NCBI GenBank assembly: GCA_009908735.1
Contig: JAAAOR010000060.1
Span: 1 to 15,591 of the forward strand
Length of the DNA stretch: 15,591 bases
Origin: Spirochaetota bacterium
GTDB taxonomy: Bacteria > Spirochaetota > Spirochaetia > DSM-27196 > PWMO01
Direction: 5' to 3'
A program made the translations under genes and the position numbers. The notes under the pieces were generated by a model, which was given only the letters and a program-made list of their open reading frames with translations, had not been told where the DNA came from and did not search any database. This document shows, in pieces, positions 1 through 5,774 of the stretch (position 1 is its first letter; each line of letters begins with the position of its first letter).

Positions 1-758
1 TCGAGGGGCACTGCAGTCTCGAGTTGTACGAGCTCCCGGCTCATGCGGGCACTCTCACGGCCCTCCTCGAGCTTTGACCGGCGACTTTTCTGGGAGATCT
101 CCTCGAGCCGATCGTAGATGGCGGAAAGACTGCCGAACTCCGAGAGAAGCTGGGCGGCGGTTTTCGCGCCGATCCCCTTCACGCCCGGGACGTTGTCACT
201 CGTGTCCCCCACGAGCGCGAGGTAATCGCCGACCTGCTCCGGATAGACCGACCATTCCTCATGTACCTGATCACGGTCGAGCTCGGTGAAGTCGTTGTTC
301 TCGGGCTTGAGAACCGTAACATGCTCGCCGACAAGCTGCAGGAGATCTTTGTCCCCGGAGATCAGATAGCAGGCGCGCCCCTCGGTGCGACACTGCTCGG
401 CAAGTGTCGCCATGATGTCGTCGGCCTCGTAGCCGTTGACGCGCAACGCCGGCACGCCGAGCGCGGAGAGCATCTCCTCGATGATGTCGATCTGCTGGTG
501 AAGCTCTTCCGGGGTTTCCTCGCGATTTGCCTTGTACTCCTCGTACTGCTCATGTCGAAATGTCGGTGTCAGAGAGTCGAGTACGACGGCAAAATGCCGC
601 GGCTCCCGCAGGTCGAGGAGGCGATACAGCGAGCGGAAAAAACCGAAGATGGCGGAGGAGTTCCGCCCCTGCGGATTTCTCAGCGGCTTTCGAATGAAGG
701 CGAAGTAGGAGCGGAAGACGAGGCTGTAGCCGTCAAGCAAATACAGGGGTTCGGGCAT
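1..758 (-). CDS. polA: DNA polymerase I, 5'-nuclease domain (partial, 3' part beyond left edge)
   Basis: This is the first 252 residues of a polA-type protein; the gene continues past the window. It would remove RNA primers and flaps and fill gaps in replication and excision repair. The 5'-nuclease metal ligands of the family are visible: Asp9 in LLDGYS, Asp61 in VVLDS, Glu111/Asp113/Asp114 in EADD, Asp136/Asp138 in SGDKD, and Asp185/Asp188 in GDTSDN. A helix-hairpin-helix follows (GVKGIGAKTA, 192-201). The last visible residues (SRELVQLETAVPL) match the end of the nuclease region of full-length PolA, so a free-standing flap nuclease is less likely. The ATG at 758 has no Shine-Dalgarno; a TATAAC element ends 6 nt before it, which suggests a leaderless mRNA. 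It lies downstream of the flgN-like gene on the same strand. Confidence 0.93.
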   Translation of the reverse strand, partial: MPEPLYLLDGYSLVFRSYFAFIRKPLRNPQGRNSSAIFGFFRSLYRLLDLREPRHFAVVLDSLTPTFRHEQYEEYKANREETPEELHQQIDIIEEMLSALGVPALRVNGYEADDIMATLAEQCRTEGRACYLISGDKDLLQLVGEHVTVLKPENNDFTELDRDQVHEEWSVYPEQVGDYLALVGDTSDNVPGVKGIGAKTAAQLLSEFGSLSAIYDRLEEISQKSRRSKLEEGRESARMSRELVQLETAVPL

Positions 759-764
759 AGCATC

Positions 765-794
765 GTTATATCACGGAGAGCCGGGGGATGTCCT
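765..794 (-). promoter_or_regulatory. Candidate polA promoter, leaderless type
   Basis: On the minus strand AGGACA (794-789) is followed after 18 nt by TATAAC (770-765). The -10 box ends 6 nt before the polA ATG at 758, so transcription should begin at or next to the A of the ATG. There is no Shine-Dalgarno. The boxes are seen in the sequence; promoter use is an inference. Confidence 0.45.
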
Positions 795-796
795 CG

Positions 797-832
797 GCCC
801 CGAAACATCGGGGCGCGGGCCGCCGCGCCCCG
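797..832. repeat. Two overlapping GC-rich inverted repeats between flgN-like gene and polA
   Basis: One perfect hairpin spans 797-814 (7-bp stem, 4-nt loop). A second spans 809-832 (10-bp stem, 4-nt loop). They share bases 809-814, so the two cannot form together. No run of T follows on either strand, so this is not a standard intrinsic terminator. It may still end or slow transcription from fliS-flgN, as it lies just after the flgN-like stop and just upstream of the candidate polA promoter. Confidence 0.5.
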
Positions 833-852
833 CCGGACCGCCGTGCGACCGT

Positions 853-1293
853 CTATGTGGTTATGTCGACGAGCCGACTCTCCGTCGAGCGGTAAAGCGC
901 CTTGCCGGTGTTGGGGAGTCTGAGATCCCGGATTTCCTTTTTCAGCTCATCGATGCGCTCGCGCATCAGGGCGCGATTCTGCTCGTTGCGCTCGAGCACG
1001 CGCTCGCGCAGGCGGGCGAGAGATGCCCGAAGGGGCGGAATCCGGCTCTCTTCGTCGGGATATGCCGAGCGGTAGAGACTCTCGAGTGGACGAATCACTT
1101 TCTGGAAGGCCTGAATCTCGCCAAGTACGGTGGTCTCGAGCTGAACGTATCCCTCGAGCGATTCGACATCACGGTCCTCGATGGCCCGTTGCTCGTAGTC
1201 AAGAATATCGAGGTACTCCTGAAACTTCGCCCGCTGCTGCACGAGCATATCTCGGAGTCGATGAAGCATTGACACGCGTTCCGAATGGTCCAT
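853..1293 (-). CDS. FlgN-like flagellar export chaperone
   Basis: A 146-residue, highly charged, almost wholly helical protein with no membrane segment or signal peptide. Its size, the long N-terminal helix (MLHRLRDMLVQQRAKFQEYL) and the C-terminal helix with heptad-like spacing (ALMRERIDELKKEIRDLR) fit FlgN. FlgN chaperones bind the hook-filament junction proteins FlgK and FlgL and bring them to the flagellar type III export gate. FlgN sequences diverge widely, so much of the assignment comes from context: it starts 9 bp after the fliS stop. Its Shine-Dalgarno GGAGG (1302-1298) lies 4 nt before the ATG and abuts the fliS stop codon, so the two are co-transcribed and probably co-translated. 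Confidence 0.7.
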   Translation of the reverse strand: MDHSERVSMLHRLRDMLVQQRAKFQEYLDILDYEQRAIEDRDVESLEGYVQLETTVLGEIQAFQKVIRPLESLYRSAYPDEESRIPPLRASLARLRERVLERNEQNRALMRERIDELKKEIRDLRLPNTGKALYRSTESRLVDITT

Positions 1294-1302
1294 GACGCCT
1301 CC

Positions 1303-1737
1303 TCAGCCGGAGATGTTGAGTCCCTGACGGGGGCCGCTACCACCGCCGGCGTCGCCGGTGCTCTTCGCCGCCTCGTCCCAGGCATCCCGGAGGGTCTGAA
1401 CGAGCGGACGGACCTGCGCCAGATACGAGACGTCCTTCTTGACGTTGGCCTCCATGAGCTGGTTATTGAAATACATGTAGAGGTTGAACAGGTTCTGCGA
1501 CATCTCACCTCCGTTCTCAAAATCCAGAGAGGTCATGAGCTCGGTGAAGATGTCCTGAGTCTTGCAGATGGCGTTGTGGATGCGGTCGAGCTGCCGCGTC
1601 CCGGATTCCAGTCCGGATTTTGCCAGATCGATCTGCCGCAGAGCTTCGTCGTACAGCATGACGATGATCTGGCCCTGACTGGCGGTTTTGACTCGCGTTT
1701 GCCGGTAGGCGTCTACCGGGTTGGCGTTATAGCCCAT
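1303..1737 (-). CDS. fliS: Flagellin export chaperone FliS
   Basis: A 144-residue cytoplasmic helical-bundle protein. FliS binds the C-terminus of newly made flagellin, prevents early polymerisation and delivers it to the export apparatus; in spirochaetes the filaments lie in the periplasm. The family signature is clear: an N-terminal NPVDAYRQTRVKTASQGQII followed by VMLYDEALRQIDLAKSGL, and a later helix with YMYFNNQLMEANVKKD. Length is normal. I chose the ATG at 1737, preceded by GGAGG with 5-nt spacing; an in-frame GTG at 1743 overlaps that Shine-Dalgarno and is unlikely. The flgN-like gene follows directly. A sigma-70-like promoter lies in the 43-bp gap upstream. Confidence 0.93.
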   Translation of the reverse strand: MGYNANPVDAYRQTRVKTASQGQIIVMLYDEALRQIDLAKSGLESGTRQLDRIHNAICKTQDIFTELMTSLDFENGGEMSQNLFNLYMYFNNQLMEANVKKDVSYLAQVRPLVQTLRDAWDEAAKSTGDAGGGSGPRQGLNISG

Positions 1738-1742
1738 GTTCA

Positions 1743-1747
1743 CCTCC
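1743..1747 (-). promoter_or_regulatory. fliS ribosome binding site
   Basis: GGAGG ends 5 nt before the ATG at 1737. It overlaps the alternative GTG start at 1743 and so decides the start in favour of the ATG. Confidence 0.7.
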
Positions 1748-1750
1748 GTT

Positions 1751-1779
1751 AGTGTATTGCATGATCCGTCTCATCTCAA
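1751..1779 (-). promoter_or_regulatory. Candidate sigma-70-type promoter for fliS-flgN
   Basis: TTGAGA (1779-1774, five of six matches to the -35 consensus) is separated by 17 nt from TACACT (1756-1751, four of six). Transcription would start near 1744, giving a leader of only about 8 nt that may lack part of the Shine-Dalgarno; the real start may be a few bases upstream. No sigma-28 pattern was seen. Confidence 0.45.
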
Positions 1780-1780
1780 C

Positions 1781-4096
1781 CTATCGGGCGTGCTCGATGA
1801 GAGTAGACACCGGAACGATATCGTACCCCCGCTCCGTTAAGCGATTTATGAGCAGATCCAACTTCTGAAACAAGTAGTCGTCCCGACCACCGTACGCGCT
1901 GCTTTCGCCCGGGGTGCCGACGCGCATTGCGATCACCGAGCCCGGCTGCTTTTCCTCGAGGATTCGCTCGACGATCTCCGCGCTCGAGCGATACAGGCTG
2001 GTCACGCCGCGACCGTCACGCCGCGGCACCCAATCGAGGGCGTCGACATCGCGGCTCACATAAGTGTAGCTCATCTCCTGTGACGCACGGATAATGGCCG
2101 GACTTACGAAATAATAGGGCGCATGCCACAGAAGTGAGAGCTCCGAGCCGGTAACCTCGAAGTAGTCATCCTCGTTTCGGGCAAGTCCCTCGGTGACGAA
2201 ATCCTTGGTGATCTCGTAACGTGCGTCGGTCATGTCGAAGTAGGTGTAGAAGAGCGATCCCACCTCATGGCCGGAGTCATCTATTTCGCGAACCGCGCCG
2301 GGATGCCGTCGAATGAAATCGCCGTTGACAAAGAAGGTGGCCTGAATGTCGTATTCGGAGAGGGTGTTGAGGATACGCGTCAGCCCTTCGACGGAATCTA
2401 TGGCGTTGAACACAAACGCGACCTCACGGGCCCTCGTGCGGCTTCCGTGCGCGAAGTTACGGAAGTCCACCTCGCGCCCCTCTTCGGGGAAGGGTTCGTA
2501 GCGCCGCACAGGCGGCGCGAAGAGAGGAGTCGTGCCGACGTCCTCGCTTTGCCTGATCATTACGATGTTCTCGTAACTCCCCGAATCGAAGCTCTCCAGA
2601 TACACCCGATAGCGATTAGAAGCCCCTTGCGCGGCCCGTACATCGAAACCGTCCGCCGGCACGAATCTCCCGTCCTCATACCGGTAGGAACTGCCTCGAC
2701 TGACGGTAAGAACGGCACCGCTGTCGCGATGGTAGCCAAAACCATCGGCATCAGACAAGGCCAACAGCTGCCGCTCACCCGCCTCCCACTCGACCTGCTC
2801 GATGCGCGAGCTACCGCCGACCACGAACGTCTCAGCATCGCGCCAGATGAGGTGAAGGGGGTCGTGGTATGAAAGGCTCGCCTGCACCTCCCACGACTCG
2901 TAGTCGCGGACTTCCACCCGATTTCTGAAAAGAAGCGCGATCGAGCGGCCGCGGGGACCGAGGACCATATCGTGCAAGCCCCGGACATCGAGCTCGTCCA
3001 CGTCGATGTCGGCCGGCTCGACAGGTATCGACATGCGGTACACGCCGGTCTGGGTGCTGCCACCAAGCATGCTCTCAGTGAGCACGGTCAGCATGCCAAT
3101 GGACGACCATGCCACACGCTTCACGCGGGTGTTTCGCGGAAGCGACAGGTAGGGATATGTCACCGAGGAGCCGGTGGAAACGAAGTCGTCCCCGCGCAGA
3201 TACAGCAGAAAAACGTTCCGTCCTCCCTTGTTCAGCAGAATCGTGCGGCCGTCGGGAGCGATGTGAAAGCTGTCGAAGTTCGGGTCAAAGACAAAGGGTA
3301 TCTTCCCGACGATATCGCCGACCTGCAGCAGCTCCTGGTAGAGCGTCCGGGGGAAAAACTCGATGTCGCGCGCGCGATATACGAGAGACCCCGAGAGATA
3401 GTAAAGCGAGCCGTCCGCCGCCCAGGAGGCGCTCTCGACGCTGCCGTTGCCGAGATCGCGGAACTCTTCGGCGATGACGCGTCCCTCGGTGAGTTGATCC
3501 AGGGAGTAGTAGTAGAGAGTGTTCTGCTTACCGTAAATGAAGAACTCCGAGCCGGGCGCCCATTTCACGGGCGCGCCCGATAGCTCGAGCTCGATCCTCT
3601 CGCTGACCACAATTTCGCGCCCCTCATCGAGGTCCTTCAGCACAAGACTGCCGAACGCGGGACTTGTCTCGCGCAGGAACACCAGAAAGCGGCCGTCGGG
3701 GGAGGTGCTGATCGGGGAGATCTTGCCGCTTCGGATTTGGCTCCCGTTCACGAATGAGGGAAAGTCTGCCACCGGGGCGAGGTTCTCAAGCTCGCGGTTG
3801 GTGCGGAACACGCCGTAGCGGTTCTGTATCTGCAGCTGTCCCGTGTCCGGAAGGATGGCCATCCGCTCGGGGAACACGGTGAGCTGCTCGAGCTCGGAGT
3901 CCCCGACATCGGCGAGGAAGAGAGTATCGTAGGAGCCGAAGTCGGGCGCTTCCACCGTTGCGCGGAAGAGCAGTCTGTTGTCCTCCGCCAGGTCGAGCCC
4001 CGAGAATGCGGCCTCAGAGAACCCGACCGCCACTACGAGAACAGACAGCAGAATCGCCAGAGCCGACCGTCGCGGCCTTAAAGCTGCACTCACCAT
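1781..4096 (-). CDS. Exported protein with probable beta-propeller and degenerate NodB-like polysaccharide deacetylase domain
   Basis: About 771 residues from the ATG at 4096; an in-frame GTG at 4147 would add 17 residues. I prefer the ATG because it gives a classic signal peptide: a short n-region with Arg-Pro-Arg-Arg, then LAILLSVLVVAVGF and AFSG. Neither start has a good Shine-Dalgarno. Residues about 35-500 contain repeated SPDGR-like and WAADGSLYYL-like strand pairs, as in TolB/WD-type propellers. Residues about 555-771 have the NodB homology fold: ATFFVNGDFI, GHEVG, APYY and a Asp-Ala-Leu-Asp-Trp motif. However, the catalytic and metal positions are lost: motif 1 has Asn564-Ala565 in place of Asp-Asp, the two motif-2 His are Leu615 and Tyr619, the motif-3 Arg is His658, and the motif-5 His is Arg725. 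It is therefore probably a non-enzymatic cell-envelope protein that binds glycans or partners. It sits between fliS and a 57-residue gene. Confidence 0.85.
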   Translation of the reverse strand: MVSAALRPRRSALAILLSVLVVAVGFSEAAFSGLDLAEDNRLLFRATVEAPDFGSYDTLFLADVGDSELEQLTVFPERMAILPDTGQLQIQNRYGVFRTNRELENLAPVADFPSFVNGSQIRSGKISPISTSPDGRFLVFLRETSPAFGSLVLKDLDEGREIVVSERIELELSGAPVKWAPGSEFFIYGKQNTLYYYSLDQLTEGRVIAEEFRDLGNGSVESASWAADGSLYYLSGSLVYRARDIEFFPRTLYQELLQVGDIVGKIPFVFDPNFDSFHIAPDGRTILLNKGGRNVFLLYLRGDDFVSTGSSVTYPYLSLPRNTRVKRVAWSSIGMLTVLTESMLGGSTQTGVYRMSIPVEPADIDVDELDVRGLHDMVLGPRGRSIALLFRNRVEVRDYESWEVQASLSYHDPLHLIWRDAETFVVGGSSRIEQVEWEAGERQLLALSDADGFGYHRDSGAVLTVSRGSSYRYEDGRFVPADGFDVRAAQGASNRYRVYLESFDSGSYENIVMIRQSEDVGTTPLFAPPVRRYEPFPEEGREVDFRNFAHGSRTRAREVAFVFNAIDSVEGLTRILNTLSEYDIQATFFVNGDFIRRHPGAVREIDDSGHEVGSLFYTYFDMTDARYEITKDFVTEGLARNEDDYFEVTGSELSLLWHAPYYFVSPAIIRASQEMSYTYVSRDVDALDWVPRRDGRGVTSLYRSSAEIVERILEEKQPGSVIAMRVGTPGESSAYGGRDDYLFQKLDLLINRLTERGYDIVPVSTLIEHAR

Positions 4097-4166
4097 TTCT
4101 TTTTTAGTGTCGGCACTGTATGTGGATTGCTGAATGTGTCGGCTCACGTTTTCGATTCAGATGGTT

Positions 4167-4340
4167 TCAGATAACTGAGGTCGGATCTGCCGTGCTGAGA
4201 AACTCGTCCAGTTCCCGCTCGAGCTCGTCGAGCATGCGTTCCATGCGGGCCATCCGGGCCTCCGTACGCATGGAGTTTTGCTCTTCAATCCGTCGGAAAG
4301 GCTCTTCCAGTACGGCTTCGAGCTCATCGTACTCGTCCAT
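4167..4340 (-). CDS. Small acidic coiled-coil protein of unknown function (57 aa)
   Basis: I do not recognise this gene. A 57-residue frame starts at ATG 4340, and its composition looks like a real protein rather than chance. It is rich in Glu, Arg, Met and Leu, with an uninterrupted helix from about residue 5 to 50 and heptad-spaced hydrophobics (residues 30-47, MARMERMLDELERELDEF). There is no Cys, signal peptide or membrane segment. A promoter-like pair (TTGCCT, 17 nt, TATAGT) ends 7 nt before the ATG with no Shine-Dalgarno, as at other starts in this window. It lies between the PhoH gene and the NodB-like gene, 50-70 bp from each. A small coiled-coil adaptor or regulatory partner is possible, but nothing in the sequence decides this. 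Confidence 0.6.
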   Translation of the reverse strand: MDEYDELEAVLEEPFRRIEEQNSMRTEARMARMERMLDELERELDEFLSTADPTSVI

Positions 4341-4347
4341 TGGTTAC

Positions 4348-4376
4348 ACTATATCTAAGTCGCGCGAAGCAGGCAA
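4348..4376 (-). promoter_or_regulatory. Candidate promoter of the 57-aa gene, leaderless type
   Basis: TTGCCT (4376-4371) and TATAGT (4353-4348) are separated by 17 nt; they match four and five of six consensus bases. The -10 box ends 7 nt before the ATG at 4340, which places the expected transcript start on the start codon. The pair lies in the gap after the phoH stop and may also drive the NodB-like gene. Confidence 0.5.
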
Positions 4377-4389
4377 CGGAAATCGATAC

Positions 4390-5703
4390 TCACAGAAGCT
4401 CGGCTGCGAGCTCCGCAAGCCGGCTTCGCTCGGAGCGGGTCAGCGTGACGTGCCCGAACACATCCTGCCCCTTGAAAGATTCGACGAGAAAGGACAGGCC
4501 GTTGGAGTTGGAGTCGAGGTAGGGACTGTCGATCTGATAGGGGTCGCCGGTGAGCACCACCTTCGACCCCTCCCCGGCACGGGAGACAATGGTCTTGATC
4601 TCATGCGGGCTGAGATTCTGCGCCTCATCGATGATGATGAACTGCCCCGGCAGCGATCGGCCGCGGATGTAGGAAAGCGCCTCAAGCTCGATCACGCGAT
4701 TGTTTATCAGCTGCTCGGCGCTCTTGATGTTCTGCTTACGGTACACCGACAACAGGTACTCGAGGTTGTCGAACAGGGGCTCCATCCAGTGGGAGAGCTT
4801 CTCGCTCTTCGCGCCCGGCAGGTAGCCGATATCCTTTCCCAGCGGAATGACCGGACGACTGATAAGCACGCGGCTGTAGAGATGATCCTCCAGCGTCATT
4901 CGCAGACCGGCGGCAAGTGCGAGCAGGGTCTTGCCCGTGCCGGCCTTTCCGACGAGGCTCACCAGGTTCACCGCCGGATCGAGAAGAACTTCGAATGCCA
5001 TCCGTTGCTCGTCGTTGAGCGGTCGCACCCCGGCCACGGACGGCATCTTATGATCGGTAAAGCGAATGCAGCCGCCGTCGGGGTCATAGCGTCCGATCAC
5101 ATGCTCGCCGGCGCTGCGGTCGCGGAGGATCACGAAATGATTCGGCGGCAGCACCTCGTTCCACTGCAACTCGCCTTCGCGTTCAAGCTGCTCCATGGTA
5201 TCGTGAGTCGCGTCGAGGGTGGAGTAACCCGCGTAGAGCTTGTCGATGTTAACTTTTTGCTTCTCGTAGTCCACGGCTTTGAGCCCGAGCGCGGTTGCCT
5301 TCACCCGGGCGTTTATGTCCTTGGATACGAAAAAGACCTGCTTGCCTTCGAGCTGCATCTGATAGGCGGTAAGGATGATCTTGTTGTCGGCGCTGTCGTG
5401 GAGCAGATCGGTGGGCATGCGCTCGGGGTCGGCAAGCACCACCCGAAGAATCGAACCGTTCTCGATTTTCACGCCCTCGCTCAACGTCCCGTGCTTACCT
5501 GCGCGATCGAGAAAGCGGATGGCGTGGCGTGCGTTTCGCCCGCGCTCGTCGCTGAACGTCTTCAGCCGATCGAGCTCCTCGAGCACCCACAGCGGCACGA
5601 CCACCTCGTTGTCCTTGAAACTGAGAATGGCGTCCGGACGGTGAATCAAAACGTTCGTGTCGATGACGAAGGTTTTCAACTCGCCTTTCTTTGCTTTGCC
5701 CAT
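4390..5703 (-). CDS. PIN domain plus PhoH-type ATPase (PhoH2/YlaK family)
   Basis: A 437-residue cytoplasmic protein with two domains. Residues about 10-150 form a PIN nuclease domain (TFVIDTNVLIHRPDAI with Asp15, the LEELDRLK helix at about 41-48, Asp106, and Asp129 in SKDINAR). Residues about 225-437 form a PhoH ATPase: Walker A GKAGTGKT (252-259), Walker B FIIIDEAQ (355-362), a sensor-like LTGDPYQIDSPYLD (384-397), and a conserved LTRSERS (421-427) with candidate Arg finger. PIN-PhoH fusions studied elsewhere (PhoH2) unwind and cleave RNA, so an RNA-decay role is likely. Length is normal for the fusion and the key residues look intact. The ATG at 5703 has no Shine-Dalgarno; TATACT ends 10 nt before it. 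It is divergent from the XPB gene. Confidence 0.92.
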   Translation of the reverse strand: MGKAKKGELKTFVIDTNVLIHRPDAILSFKDNEVVVPLWVLEELDRLKTFSDERGRNARHAIRFLDRAGKHGTLSEGVKIENGSILRVVLADPERMPTDLLHDSADNKIILTAYQMQLEGKQVFFVSKDINARVKATALGLKAVDYEKQKVNIDKLYAGYSTLDATHDTMEQLEREGELQWNEVLPPNHFVILRDRSAGEHVIGRYDPDGGCIRFTDHKMPSVAGVRPLNDEQRMAFEVLLDPAVNLVSLVGKAGTGKTLLALAAGLRMTLEDHLYSRVLISRPVIPLGKDIGYLPGAKSEKLSHWMEPLFDNLEYLLSVYRKQNIKSAEQLINNRVIELEALSYIRGRSLPGQFIIIDEAQNLSPHEIKTIVSRAGEGSKVVLTGDPYQIDSPYLDSNSNGLSFLVESFKGQDVFGHVTLTRSERSRLAELAAELL

Positions 5704-5713
5704 GACAGCAGCG

Positions 5714-5766
5714 AGTATATCCGAACTTGCCCGCTATTGCACCCCGGCCCGGGCATTCACTATCAT
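5714..5766. promoter_or_regulatory. Back-to-back candidate promoters between phoH-like and XPB genes
   Basis: For the minus-strand gene, GTGCAA (5742-5737) and TATACT (5719-5714) are 17 nt apart. For the plus-strand gene, TTGCAC (5737-5742) and TATCAT (5761-5766) are 18 nt apart. Both directions would use the same six bases as the -35 element. The -35 matches are weak (three of six each); the -10 boxes are better. Neither gene has a Shine-Dalgarno, and the -10 boxes end 10 and 8 nt before the start codons. Confidence 0.35.
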
Positions 5767-5774
5767 AGGCCCCT

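Noticed and set aside
261..923. A 220-residue open frame on the plus strand
   Set aside because: It covers the antisense of polA and the end of the flgN-like gene and has no recognisable domain.
1781..2420. Calling the gene an active polysaccharide deacetylase
   Set aside because: The metal and catalytic residues are replaced, so only the fold can be claimed.
4097..4147. A longer start (GTG 4147) for the NodB-like protein
   Set aside because: It would put a polar stretch of 17 residues ahead of a good signal peptide and has no Shine-Dalgarno. It is not excluded, only less likely.
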